This document shows, one piece after another, positions 9,875 through 18,239 of a stretch of DNA of 64,000 nt. Position numbers and translations under genes: made by a program. The DNA comes from Edaphobacter aggregans DSM 19364 (GTDB lineage: Bacteria; Acidobacteriota; Terriglobia; Terriglobales; Acidobacteriaceae), in NCBI RefSeq assembly GCF_000745965.1, contig NZ_JQKI01000012.1, positions 124,001 to 188,000 on the forward strand, given 5' to 3'. Under the pieces are notes generated by a model that was given only the letters and a program-made list of their open reading frames with translations, did no database searches and was not told the origin of the DNA. Positions within the stretch are counted from its first letter, which is position 1. Every line of letters starts with the position of its first letter.

Positions 9875-11410
9875 GTGCGCGTCCAGCGTGTGCTTCTAAC
9901 CCTCACCCTCGGTCTCGCCCTCTCGAGCGCGGCCCGCGCCCAGGACCTCGCCAGCTTCGAGAAGCGGACCCACGTGAAGGTCCTGCCCAACGGCCTCACG
10001 CTCATCGTCTGCGAGCGCCCCGAGGCTCCCGTCTTCAGCTTCTACACCCTCGTCGACTCCGGCTCCGCCAACGACCCCCAAGGTGACAGCGGCCTCGCCC
10101 ACATGTTCGAGCACATGGCCTTCAAGGGCACTCGCGAGATCGGCACCACAAACTACCCCGCCGAAAAGCTCGCTCTCGAAAAGGTCGAGCAGGCCTACGC
10201 CGCCTACGACGCCGAGTATCGCAAGCGCGTCGGCCAGGACCCCGCCAAACTTGCCCAGCTCAAGAAGGCCTTCGAGGACGCCCAGGAGGCCGCACAGAAG
10301 TACGTCATCCCCAACCAGTTCTCCGAGATCGCTGAGCAGAACGGAGCCACCGGCATCAACGCCTCCACCAGCGAAGACTCCACCCAGTACTTCTGGTCCA
10401 TGCCCTCCAACCGTCTGGAGCTCTGGGCCTATCTCGAAAGCCAGCGCATCGCCTATCCAGTCCAGCGCGAATTCTACAAGGAGCGCGACGTCGTCCAGGA
10501 AGAGCGACGCATGCGCGTCGACTCTTCCCCCGTGGGTCGTATGGTCGAGCAGTTCCTCGCCGCCGCCTACACCGCCCACTCCTACCGCATCCCCGGCGTC
10601 GGCTGGGAGAGCGAGATCTCCCAGGTTTCCGCCACCGAGGCCGAGGCCTTCCACAAGCAGTACTACGTCCCCTCGAACATCGTCATCGCCGTCGTCGGCG
10701 ACGTCAAAGTCTCCGAGGCCATGCCCGTCCTCGAGCGCTACTTCTCGAAGATCCCCGCCGGCGGTCCCAAGCCGACTCCCATGACGACCGTCGAGCCTCC
10801 GCAGTTCGCTGAAAAGTCCGTGGTCATCAAAGAGGCCACCCAGCCCTTCTACATCGAGGGCTACCACCGTCCCAACTACCTCGACCCCGACGACTCCGTC
10901 TACGACGCCATCACCGACATCTTCTCGAACGGCCGCACCGCGCGCCTCTACCGCTCACTCGTCCGCGACCAGCGCATCGCCGCCGCCGCCGAGGGCTTCT
11001 CCGGCTTTCCCGGTTACAAGTTCCCCGGCCTCTTCGCCTTCTACGCCGTCCCGCTCCCCGGCCACACGCCCGACGAGGTCCGCACCTCCATCCACAAGGA
11101 GCTCGACCGCCTGAAGAACGAGGACGTCTCCGACGACGAGCTCACTCGCTTCAAGACCCGCGCCCGCGCCGAACTCCTCCGCGGCCTCGACGACAACGAC
11201 GGCCTCGCCCACCAGCTCGCCGAGTACCAGACCCGCTACGGCGACTGGCGCCAGCTCTTCCGCGATCTCGACAAGATCGATGCCGTCAACAAGGCCGACA
11301 TCCGCCGCGTCGCCAACAAGATCTTCCTCGACAGCAACCGCACCAGCGCGCGCATCGAGTTCGTCGCGCCCCAGAAACCCGCCGCAAAGAACCAGGGAGG
11401 TGCGGAGTGA
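9875..11410 (+). CDS. M16 family metallopeptidase, catalytically complete
   Basis: GTG at 9875 is chosen because AGGAGGT lies 8 bp upstream and the product then begins with a signal peptide (VRVQRVLLTLTLGLALSSAA, cleavage near RAQD); an ATG at 9815 would add 20 residues before it. About 511 residues. The inverted zinc motif HxxEH is seen in GLAHMFEHMAFKG, with a downstream glutamate in VVQEERRMR. Two M16 lobes follow. M16 periplasmic enzymes work as heterodimers with a partner lacking the zinc motif, and the next gene, overlapping by 4 bp, is exactly that. Likely periplasmic oligopeptide or misfolded-protein processing. Confidence 0.9.
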   Translation: MRVQRVLLTLTLGLALSSAARAQDLASFEKRTHVKVLPNGLTLIVCERPEAPVFSFYTLVDSGSANDPQGDSGLAHMFEHMAFKGTREIGTTNYPAEKLALEKVEQAYAAYDAEYRKRVGQDPAKLAQLKKAFEDAQEAAQKYVIPNQFSEIAEQNGATGINASTSEDSTQYFWSMPSNRLELWAYLESQRIAYPVQREFYKERDVVQEERRMRVDSSPVGRMVEQFLAAAYTAHSYRIPGVGWESEISQVSATEAEAFHKQYYVPSNIVIAVVGDVKVSEAMPVLERYFSKIPAGGPKPTPMTTVEPPQFAEKSVVIKEATQPFYIEGYHRPNYLDPDDSVYDAITDIFSNGRTARLYRSLVRDQRIAAAAEGFSGFPGYKFPGLFAFYAVPLPGHTPDEVRTSIHKELDRLKNEDVSDDELTRFKTRARAELLRGLDDNDGLAHQLAEYQTRYGDWRQLFRDLDKIDAVNKADIRRVANKIFLDSNRTSARIEFVAPQKPAAKNQGGAE

Positions 11411-12918
11411 ACAATCCCATGAGCCTGTATCGCCTGCCCATCGCTGCCACTCTCCTCGCCCTCGCCGTCTCTCCCTCGCTCGCCCTCGCGCAGGCCGCAC
11501 CGGCTCCCGCAAAGCCCACGCCCGCAAAGCAAGCAGCCACACCCTCCGAGCCTTGGAAGAAGATCCCCATTCCTCCGCTCCACGCCTTCAGGCCGCAGCA
11601 GCCCAAACGCATCGAGCTCTCCAACGGCCTCGTCCTCTTCCTCCAGGAAGACCACGAGCTTCCCTTCATCAACGGCTCCATCCTCATCCGCGGAGGCAGC
11701 CGCGAGGAGCCGGCTGACAAGGTCGGCCTCGTCTCCATGTACGGCCAGACCTGGCGCACCAGCGGAACCCCCACCGTCGACGGCGACAAGCTCGACGATC
11801 GGCTCGAGATCAAAGCTGCCAGCATCGAGACCACCGGAGGCTCCGCCAATACCTCTCTCCGCTGGTCCTCGCTCAAGGGCGACTTCGACTCCGTCTTCGC
11901 CTCCACCGTCGATCTCCTCCTCCACCCCGCCTTCAAGGACGACAAGCTCGCTCTAGCCAAGCGCCAGCTCGACACCGCCATCTCCCGCCGCAACGACGAC
12001 GCCAGCGGCATCGCCATCCGCGAGGCCATCAAGCTCGTCTACGGCCCCACCAGCCCCTACGCGCGCGATCCCGAGTACGCCACCGTCGCCGCCGTCACCC
12101 TCGACGACCTGAAGGCCTGGCACGACCGCACCGTCGTCCCCAACGGCATGATCGTCTCCGTCTCCGGGGACTTCGACTCCGCACAGATGGAACAGAAGCT
12201 CCGCGCCGCCTTCGAACCCCTCCCCCGCGGCCAGGTCATCGCCCAGGAGAAGTTCACCTTCACCGACCCCAAACCCGGCGTCCGCTTCGCCAACAAAGAC
12301 GACGTCAATCAGTCCAACGTTTTGATCGTCGGCCTCGGCACCGAACGCTCCAACCCCGACTACTACGCGCTCTCCGTCATGAACGAGATCTTCTCCGGAG
12401 GCTTCAGCTCGCGCGTCGTCCAAAACGTCCGCACCAAACTCGGCCTCGCCTACGATGTCAGCGGCGCATTCGGAGCCTCCTACGACCACCCCGGCATCTT
12501 CTACGTCATCGCCGGCACCAAGAGCACCTCCACCGTCGCCGCCACCAAGGCAATGCTCGACGAGGTCAACCGCCTCAAGACCGTCCCGCCCTCCGCCTCC
12601 GAACTCGCCAAGGCCAAGGACGACCTCCTCAACTCCTTCATCTTCCGCTACGACTCACCGGAGAAGATCCTCGCCGAGCAGGTCACCCTCGCCTTCTACG
12701 GCTACCCCGCCGACTTCCTCGAGAAGTACAAGGAAGGCATCGAAAAGGTCACCGCCGCCGAGGTCTCCCGTGTAGCCAACAAGTACGTCGACCAGTCCAA
12801 GCTGGGCATCGTCGTCGTAGGCAACCAGTCCGAGATCAAGCCACCAATCTCCGAACTGGGCAAGGTCACCGAGATCGACATCACCATCCCACCACCGCCC
12901 ACCAAGTCAGGCCAATAG
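11407..12918 (+). CDS. M16 family peptidase-like partner lacking the zinc motif
   Basis: 503 residues starting at GTG 11407, overlapping the previous stop as GTGA and preceded by GGGAGGT. Signal peptide at about 1-30, then an Ala/Pro/Lys linker. Where the active subunit has HxxEH this protein reads GLVSMYGQTWRTSGT, so zinc binding is lost; the C-terminal lobe (NEIFSGGFSSRVVQNVRTKLGLAYDVSG) keeps the substrate-binding R...Y block. It is therefore the non-catalytic partner of the upstream subunit, as in mitochondrial processing peptidase-like heterodimers. Confidence 0.88.
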   Translation: MNNPMSLYRLPIAATLLALAVSPSLALAQAAPAPAKPTPAKQAATPSEPWKKIPIPPLHAFRPQQPKRIELSNGLVLFLQEDHELPFINGSILIRGGSREEPADKVGLVSMYGQTWRTSGTPTVDGDKLDDRLEIKAASIETTGGSANTSLRWSSLKGDFDSVFASTVDLLLHPAFKDDKLALAKRQLDTAISRRNDDASGIAIREAIKLVYGPTSPYARDPEYATVAAVTLDDLKAWHDRTVVPNGMIVSVSGDFDSAQMEQKLRAAFEPLPRGQVIAQEKFTFTDPKPGVRFANKDDVNQSNVLIVGLGTERSNPDYYALSVMNEIFSGGFSSRVVQNVRTKLGLAYDVSGAFGASYDHPGIFYVIAGTKSTSTVAATKAMLDEVNRLKTVPPSASELAKAKDDLLNSFIFRYDSPEKILAEQVTLAFYGYPADFLEKYKEGIEKVTAAEVSRVANKYVDQSKLGIVVVGNQSEIKPPISELGKVTEIDITIPPPPTKSGQ

Positions 12919-12950
12919 CCTCCTCGCCAATCCCCAACCCAAAACACTCT

Positions 12951-12990
12951 GGTGCCCCATCCTTCGCAGCTTCATCGCGAAGGGTGGGAG
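12951..12990. repeat. dispersed GTGCCCCAT palindromic repeat, copy 1
   Basis: GGTGCCCCAT, then CTTCGC-AGCTTCATC-GCGAAG, then GGTGGG. The outer and inner arms can pair, with GCTTCATC in the loop. The same layout returns at about 13892, 14090, 21601 and 24829, always between genes. Confidence 0.7.
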
Positions 12991-13066
12991 TAGATTGCTC
13001 GAACTGGTGCCCCACATCTGATCGCGCACGAGCCTCATACCCTCGCCGCCCCTCGCGTTACAGCGA

Positions 13067-13095
13067 TTGCAAGGAATTCCGCCGGGGTATATAAT
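13067..13095 (+). promoter_or_regulatory. sigma70-like promoter for the HdeD-like gene
   Basis: TTGCAA and a perfect TATAAT (within TATATAAT) are 17 bp apart. The predicted transcript start is near 13102, leaving a leader of roughly 190 nt. Confidence 0.65.
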
Positions 13096-13293
13096 CCTGG
13101 CACTCGAGCTCTTTGCAGAATTGCTGTTCGATGCCCCCCAGAAATCTCTAAGGCACGTCCTTTTAGCTTCGAAAGCGGTCGCAACTGCGAATCACAGTGA
13201 AAAAAGGAATATGGCGAAGTAAGTCGCCTCATTTAAGCGGGGGAGGGTCGGGAGGACTCCCCTTATCCATCATGTGTGATTTAGGAGGATCAA

Positions 13294-13869
13294 ATGGCCG
13301 AAGACACCCTATCTGGAGAAGTGAAAAAGCATTCTACCTGGACCATGTTCATGGGCTTCCTGATCGCAGCTCTGGGACTACTTCTGATCGCCTACCCCTT
13401 CGCCGCAGCAACGATTACGGCCGTGTTGTTGGGATGGGTATTGATCCTTGTCGGTATCGCCCAGGTTATCTTTGCCCTTCATTCGCACACGGTCGGAAAG
13501 TTTTTCCTGAAACTTCTTTCCGCCGTGCTCTTTGCAATCTGCGGTCTCGTTCTGGCGCTCTTTCCCATTGAAGGCGTGGCAGCTTTGACGGGAGTTCTCG
13601 GAACGTTTCTGATCGTACAGGCAATCGTGCTCATCGTGATTGCCTTCCAGGTGAAACCAATCGATGGTTGGGGATGGTTTCTCGCAGATGGCCTGGGCAG
13701 CCTGCTGTTGGGATTCCTGATTCTCGCGAAGTGGCCGGCCAGTTCCACCTGGGCAATCGGTACGCTCATTGGCCTAGCTGTGCTGATTAGTGGAATCACC
13801 CGGATCATGATCGCAGGCAGGATTCGGAGCGGCGCAGCCACCGTGCAGCGCTTCACTCGGCCCGCGTAG
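13294..13869 (+). CDS. HdeD-like membrane protein (DUF308)
   Basis: 191 residues with six hydrophobic helices in three repeated pairs (for example FMGFLIAALGLLLIAYPFAA and LLSAVLFAICGLVLALFPI), the DUF308/HdeD architecture. In enterobacteria HdeD is tied to acid resistance at high cell density; function here is only by family. ATG is preceded by TTAGGAGGATCAA, a strong ribosome-binding site. It has its own promoter and a GTGCCCCAT repeat on both sides, so it is probably monocistronic. Confidence 0.85.
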   Translation: MAEDTLSGEVKKHSTWTMFMGFLIAALGLLLIAYPFAAATITAVLLGWVLILVGIAQVIFALHSHTVGKFFLKLLSAVLFAICGLVLALFPIEGVAALTGVLGTFLIVQAIVLIVIAFQVKPIDGWGWFLADGLGSLLLGFLILAKWPASSTWAIGTLIGLAVLISGITRIMIAGRIRSGAATVQRFTRPA

Positions 13870-13891
13870 CGCAATCAAGTGAGCTAGTCGC

Positions 13892-13950
13892 CTGTGCCCC
13901 ATTCACGCGGCTTCATCGCATGAGTGGGCAATCGCGCGAAGCGCGATCCG
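13892..13950. repeat. dispersed GTGCCCCAT palindromic repeat, copy 2
   Basis: TGTGCCCCATTCACGCGGCTTCATC, then GCATGAGTGGGCA, then GCGCGAAGCGCGATCC. Same head, loop and tail as the other copies, downstream of the HdeD-like gene. Confidence 0.65.
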
Positions 13951-13990
13951 TTTCTTTCGTTCGCCTGCATCTGGCAGAAGGTCGTCTCTC

Positions 13991-14053
13991 CTACTTCTGC
14001 TGCGCCACATCCATCTCCTTCAGATACGCCAAAGACAGAGTTCCCTGCTCTTC
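13991..14053 (-). pseudogene. C-terminal fragment of a second cytochrome P460 gene
   Basis: Read on the minus strand, the fragment encodes GTLSLAYLKEMDVAQQK followed by TAG, against GTLSAAYLKEMDVSPQK-stop at the end of the intact P460 gene 1.5 kb to the right. Only about 20 codons remain; upstream of them the sequence runs into a GTGCCCCAC repeat. This is either a partial duplication or the remains of a tandem paralogue. Confidence 0.7.
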
Positions 14054-14057
14054 GGAC

Positions 14058-14126
14058 GGGTGCCCCACGTCTGAGTCCCTCGCAGCAACGGGTGCCCATC
14101 TTCGCGACGGCTTCATCGTCGCTTGA
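14058..14126. repeat. dispersed GTGCCCCAT palindromic repeat, copy 3 (two heads)
   Basis: GGGTGCCCCACGTCTGAG is followed at 14090 by a second unit, GGGTGCCCATCTTCGCGACG, GCTTCATC, GTCGCTTGA. It lies directly after the P460 fragment and before the MFS gene end. Confidence 0.6.
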
Positions 14127-14149
14127 TATTCCACTTCCTCAATCTAACC

Positions 14150-15370
14150 TCATGACAGCCTCTCTAAAGCTGTGCCGGCGCGCGGACGAATCACGACGGG
14201 AATCACCGTAGAAACAAGGACGATGGCGCTCAGCACATGGAAGCCCTCCCGGTAGTTTCCCGTCGTCTGCCGCATGTGAGCAACCAGCAGCGGTCCGAAA
14301 GCGCTCGCCGCGCCCCACGCTGTGAGCATGAGCCCATAGATAGGTCCGACATTTTTCGAGCCGAAGTAATCTGCCGTAAAGGCAGGCATGGTTCCGAAGC
14401 CGCCGCCATAGCACATCAGGACAACGAAGCACGCAACCGTCAGAAGTGCCGCGGAGGTAATGCTGGTAAGAACCCAGAAGAGCACGGCCTGCATCAGGAA
14501 CATCAGGACGAAAGCCTGGCGGCGAGTGATCAGATCGGACACCCATGCCCAAACCACTCGTCCGGCAGCGTTCCCGATACTGACGATTCCTACCATGCCG
14601 GCAGCAACGATCACCGTAACCTTCGCCAGTTCCTGAAAGATCGGAGACTCCTGAGAGATCACGGAGATGCCAGCGGAACTGTTCAGGAAGAGAATGGCCC
14701 AGAGCGCCCACCATTGCCACGTGCGCAGAGCCTCGCCGAGCGTGTAATCCACTGCTGCACGCTGACTAGTCTCCTTCGCAGAAGGCGTCCAGCCCGCAGG
14801 ACGCCATCCAGTCGGAGGATTCTTCATGAAGAAGGCAGTCGCTACGCCCAGGACCGTGTATGCGATCCCCAGATAAGCGAAGGTCTGCAGCACGCCGACA
14901 GACTGAATCAGGCGCGTTGCCACAGGAGCAGTGACAAGAGCACCTAAGCCAAACCCACCTACAGCGATTCCGGTGATCAAACCTCTCCGGTCGGGAAACC
15001 ACTTCACCAGCACCGCCACCGGAACAATATAGGCAAAACCAAGTCCGATGCCGCCGATAAGACCATAACTCAGGTAAAGCCACCACAAGCGGTCGCCGGA
15101 AAAACTGGCCAGGATCGTTCCCGCGCCATACAGCAGGGCTCCCGTTACTCCGACGACACGCGGTCCTGACTTATTCAGCCACAACCCACCGAACAATGCC
15201 GCGATGCCGAGCACAACGATGCTGATGGTGAACGTCAGAGTTACTTGAGAAATAGTCCAATGAAACTGCTTCGTAAGCGGCGCCCGAAAAACGCTCCATG
15301 CATAAACGGAACCGAGCACGATCTGCAAAACAATACCAGCAAGGGCAATGCCCCAACGACTTGACTTCAC
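14150..15370 (-). CDS. OFA family MFS transporter (oxalate/formate antiporter-like)
   Basis: 406 residues and 12 predicted membrane helices. The start MKSSRWGIALAGIVLQIVLGSVYAWSVF is diagnostic of the OFA group, and the MFS loop motif WLNKSGPRVVGVTGALLYG is present between helices 2 and 3. Founding member OxlT exchanges oxalate for formate, but most homologues have unknown organic-acid substrates. A bicupin of the oxalate-decarboxylase fold is encoded about 20 kb away on the island; a functional link is possible but not shown. ATG at 15370 follows a run with weak Shine-Dalgarno similarity. Confidence 0.88.
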   Translation of the reverse strand: MKSSRWGIALAGIVLQIVLGSVYAWSVFRAPLTKQFHWTISQVTLTFTISIVVLGIAALFGGLWLNKSGPRVVGVTGALLYGAGTILASFSGDRLWWLYLSYGLIGGIGLGFAYIVPVAVLVKWFPDRRGLITGIAVGGFGLGALVTAPVATRLIQSVGVLQTFAYLGIAYTVLGVATAFFMKNPPTGWRPAGWTPSAKETSQRAAVDYTLGEALRTWQWWALWAILFLNSSAGISVISQESPIFQELAKVTVIVAAGMVGIVSIGNAAGRVVWAWVSDLITRRQAFVLMFLMQAVLFWVLTSITSAALLTVACFVVLMCYGGGFGTMPAFTADYFGSKNVGPIYGLMLTAWGAASAFGPLLVAHMRQTTGNYREGFHVLSAIVLVSTVIPVVIRPRAGTALERLS

Positions 15371-15563
15371 TTTCTATGACTCCTGATGTTTGGTGATGCG
15401 GAGGGTGGGGCGGACTGCCGCTTGTTCGAGACGTATTTTATGACGCGCCATGCTGTAATGCTCTGCGAAAAGTCCGACAATTCGATACGACCCTTTGTTA
15501 GACTCTTCAACTTTGATTTTTATCCATGAATTTTTCGCGTAACCGTAATACCTTGACACCAAA

Positions 15564-16175
15564 TTACTTCTGCGGCGACACATCCATCTCCTTAAGATAC
15601 GCCGCAGACAGAGTCCCCTTGCTCTTCGCCACCGGCAGCAGCGTCGGATAAAACTGAACGAACGTCGTATCGACGGCGGCATGCTCGCTGTGACAGCTGT
15701 AGCAGTCCACCGTCGTCGGAATCATCTTCGCCGTCTTCCCGCCGTCGAACCCGAAGAACGCCCACTTGCCCTGGAACCGCGCCTCGTCCTTGACGTGCAC
15801 CTCCAGCCCCATCACACCGGTCGACTGGTAGTTGCCTCTCTGGTTGATCGACCCGCGCCCCTCGGCCTTGCGACCCTCCAGCACCATCACTGTCTTGTCC
15901 GGCCACGTGCCCGTCTCCAGAAACACCCGGTACGCCTCGGGGTTCACAAACACGTTATCGAACATGTGGTGACCTGCCTGCGCCCCCGGGTTGTAGCTCA
16001 TATCGAATCCCGTACTCAGGTACACCCACTCGCGATAGTGCTCCGGCACCTTCATCTGTCCGTCGCTCGTGTACTCAGGCGCAACTGCTGGTACCTTCTC
16101 CCCATACTCCCGGACAAGTGTTGGAGCTGCCACCGACGCCATGCTAAGCAAGCCGACAATCAATTTGCTGATCAT
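15564..16175 (-). CDS. cytochrome P460 family protein
   Basis: 203 residues. Short signal peptide (MISKLIVGLLSMASVAA), then the P460 fold with HYREWVYLSTGFDMSYNP, FVNPEAYRVFLETGTWPDKTVMVLE and the haem-attachment motif CYSCH near residue 165. P460 proteins are periplasmic c-type haem proteins with an unusual lysine-haem cross-link, known from hydroxylamine/NO oxidation; many soil-bacterial members have no assigned role. It faces away from the LytS-type kinase gene. A decayed C-terminal copy lies at 13991-14053. Confidence 0.88.
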   Translation of the reverse strand: MISKLIVGLLSMASVAAPTLVREYGEKVPAVAPEYTSDGQMKVPEHYREWVYLSTGFDMSYNPGAQAGHHMFDNVFVNPEAYRVFLETGTWPDKTVMVLEGRKAEGRGSINQRGNYQSTGVMGLEVHVKDEARFQGKWAFFGFDGGKTAKMIPTTVDCYSCHSEHAAVDTTFVQFYPTLLPVAKSKGTLSAAYLKEMDVSPQK

Positions 16176-16289
16176 GCCGCCAAGTATGGCGCCGATGCCT
16201 CCAACACATCCAGACCGCTCGCTGCATCAATCCGTCGATTCGCTGCATTGTTTGCGATTCACGCCGGGTCGTAGAATACGATCCTTCCT

Positions 16290-17387
16290 ATGGACGCATC
16301 CCCCGCACGCACGCAACCCCCGCAGTGGCTCTGGGTCGTCACCATCTGGTCCGCCGTCGGCCTCTTCGACGCCACCGAGAACGTCTTCGTCATGCGCGCT
16401 GAGGGCATGCACCATTACTGGGGCCGGCTCTACTTCTACCTGCTTGTCTCGTGGCTGCCATGGGCCCTGGCTACGCCACTCGTCCTTCGCCTCGCCCGCC
16501 GCTATCCTCCCACGAAGCTCCGACCTCTCTCCACATGGGTTCGCCACATCCTCGCCGGCGTCTCGATCGGCCTCGCCTTCTCCACATGGACCGCCGCGCT
16601 CGAAGTCCTCCTCAATCCCTGGGCCAAGATGCCCGGCCCCGGCACCTTCCTTCAGATCCAGTCCAGGACGTTCTACAACGGTCTCCTCGCCTGCGCCATC
16701 CTCTACACAACTCTCCTTCTCGTCGGCTACCTTCTCGACTCCCGCGAACGACTCGCCCGCCAGCAGACTGAGACAGCGCGCCTCAACGAGCAGCTCGTCA
16801 AGGCCCAGCTCAGCGCGCTCCGCCACCAGATCGAGCCACACTTCCTCTTCAACACCCTCAACTCCATCGCCGGCCTCGTCCGTGAGCGGCGCAACGACGA
16901 CGCCGTCAGCATGATCGTCGAGCTCAGCGACTTCATGCGCCGCGTCCTCAAAGATTCCAGCCTCCACCACGTCCCCCTCAGCGAAGAGCTCGACTTCGCG
17001 CGCAAGTATCTCGACATCCAGAAGGTCCGCTTCGTCGATCGCCTCCACTGCAGCATCGAGGTCCCCGACGATCTCCTCCTCGCCCAGGTCCCCACCCTCA
17101 TCCTTCAACCCATGGTCGAAAACGCCATCAAGCACGGCATCGCCAGGCGCGCGCACGGAGGAGCCATTCGCATCCTCGCCTCCCGCGGCAACGACAAGCT
17201 CACCCTCAGCGTCTACAACGACGGCCCCAGCCTGCCCGCCAACGGCACCAACGTCTCCACCGGAATCGGCATCTCCAACATCCGCACCCGCCTCGAGAGC
17301 CTCTACGGGGACAACTTCGAGTTCACCATGCAGAACCAGCCGCCAGGCGGAGTTCAGGTCTCCGTCTCCGTTCCCTTCAAGGAGTAG
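16290..17387 (+). CDS. LytS/YehU-type sensor histidine kinase
   Basis: 365 residues. Four hydrophobic segments in the first 150 residues form a membrane sensor without an obvious periplasmic domain. A short coiled coil (RERLARQQTETARLNEQLVKAQLSAL) leads into the His_kinase domain with HQIEPHFLFNTLNSIAGL, the phospho-acceptor H being in the PHFLFN block, and a HATPase with MVENAIKHGI. The LytTR regulator starts 5 bp downstream, so the two form a cognate pair. Signal unknown. Confidence 0.9.
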   Translation: MDASPARTQPPQWLWVVTIWSAVGLFDATENVFVMRAEGMHHYWGRLYFYLLVSWLPWALATPLVLRLARRYPPTKLRPLSTWVRHILAGVSIGLAFSTWTAALEVLLNPWAKMPGPGTFLQIQSRTFYNGLLACAILYTTLLLVGYLLDSRERLARQQTETARLNEQLVKAQLSALRHQIEPHFLFNTLNSIAGLVRERRNDDAVSMIVELSDFMRRVLKDSSLHHVPLSEELDFARKYLDIQKVRFVDRLHCSIEVPDDLLLAQVPTLILQPMVENAIKHGIARRAHGGAIRILASRGNDKLTLSVYNDGPSLPANGTNVSTGIGISNIRTRLESLYGDNFEFTMQNQPPGGVQVSVSVPFKE

Positions 17388-17392
17388 CCATC

Positions 17393-18142
17393 GTGACCGA
17401 CGCTCGCTCCCCGAAGATCACCACCGTCATCGTCGACGACGAGCCTCTCGCCCGAAGCAACCTCGCCGTCCTCCTCCGCCGCGATCCCACCATCGACATC
17501 GCGGCCGAGTGCGGCTCCGGCGTCGAAGCCCCCGCCGTCATCCGCAGGGCAAAGCCCGACCTCCTCTTCCTCGACGTCCAGATGCCCGAGTGCGACGGCT
17601 TCGATGTGCTCGAGCTGCTCGGCAAAGATCTCCCGCCCGCCATCATCTTCACCACGGCGTACGATCAATACGCTCTGCGCGCCTTCGAGGCCGGAGCGCT
17701 CGACTACCTCCTCAAGCCCTTCGACGACGCGCGCTTTGCTCTCGCACTCGAACGCGCCCGTCAAAAGATCGCGGTAAGCCGCGACGCCCCGCGAAGACTC
17801 GAGCGCCTCACCATCAAGAGCGCCGGCCAGATCGTCTTCCTCAAGCTCTCCGAGATCGACTGGATCGAAGCCGCCGACTACTACGCCTGCCTCCACGTCG
17901 GACAGCGAACCCACATGCTCCGCCGCAGCATCGTCGATCTCGAGCAGGACCTTGACCCCTCTGCCTTCTGCCGCATCCATCGCTCCACCATCGTCAATCT
18001 CGACCGCATCGCCGGCCTCAGCGTCACCGAAGACGGCGGCTACGACGTCGTACTGCACAACGACATCCGCCTGCGCCTCAGCCGCAGCTACCGCCGGCAG
18101 CTCGAAGACCGCATGGGAATCCGCAATACCTGTGCGCCTTAG
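17393..18142 (+). CDS. LytTR family response regulator
   Basis: 249 residues from GTG 17393, preceded by AAGGAG. Receiver domain (about 8-125) with acidic pair VDDEPL, phospho-acceptor in LLFLDVQMPECDG, and switch residues in IIFTTAYDQYA and LLKPFDD. The C-terminal LytTR DNA-binding domain (about 140-245) contains FCRIHRSTIVNLDRIAGL. It is translated right after the LytS-type kinase and is its likely partner; LytTR sites are usually pairs of direct repeats, which I could not identify in the neighbourhood. Confidence 0.9.
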   Translation: MTDARSPKITTVIVDDEPLARSNLAVLLRRDPTIDIAAECGSGVEAPAVIRRAKPDLLFLDVQMPECDGFDVLELLGKDLPPAIIFTTAYDQYALRAFEAGALDYLLKPFDDARFALALERARQKIAVSRDAPRRLERLTIKSAGQIVFLKLSEIDWIEAADYYACLHVGQRTHMLRRSIVDLEQDLDPSAFCRIHRSTIVNLDRIAGLSVTEDGGYDVVLHNDIRLRLSRSYRRQLEDRMGIRNTCAP

Positions 18143-18239
18143 GACGGGTATTGCGAAGTCGAACCGCCGAACCAAACCCACCCCACCTCCACCTTCCGAT
18201 GGATGACCAACCCCACCTCGCCCCGCTAAACTTCACCGC

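Larger units (their letters stand above)
12919..13293. other. 375-bp intergenic region: dispersed repeat copy, promoter and long leader
   Basis: It holds a GTGCCCCAT repeat copy (12951-12990), a second repeat head (13006-13016), a good promoter (TTGCAA 13067-13072, TATAAT 13090-13095, 17-bp spacer), and then about 190 bp of leader before the HdeD-like gene. The leader contains a GGGGAG...CTCCCC hairpin around 13240-13263 but matches no riboswitch I recognise. Confidence 0.55.
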
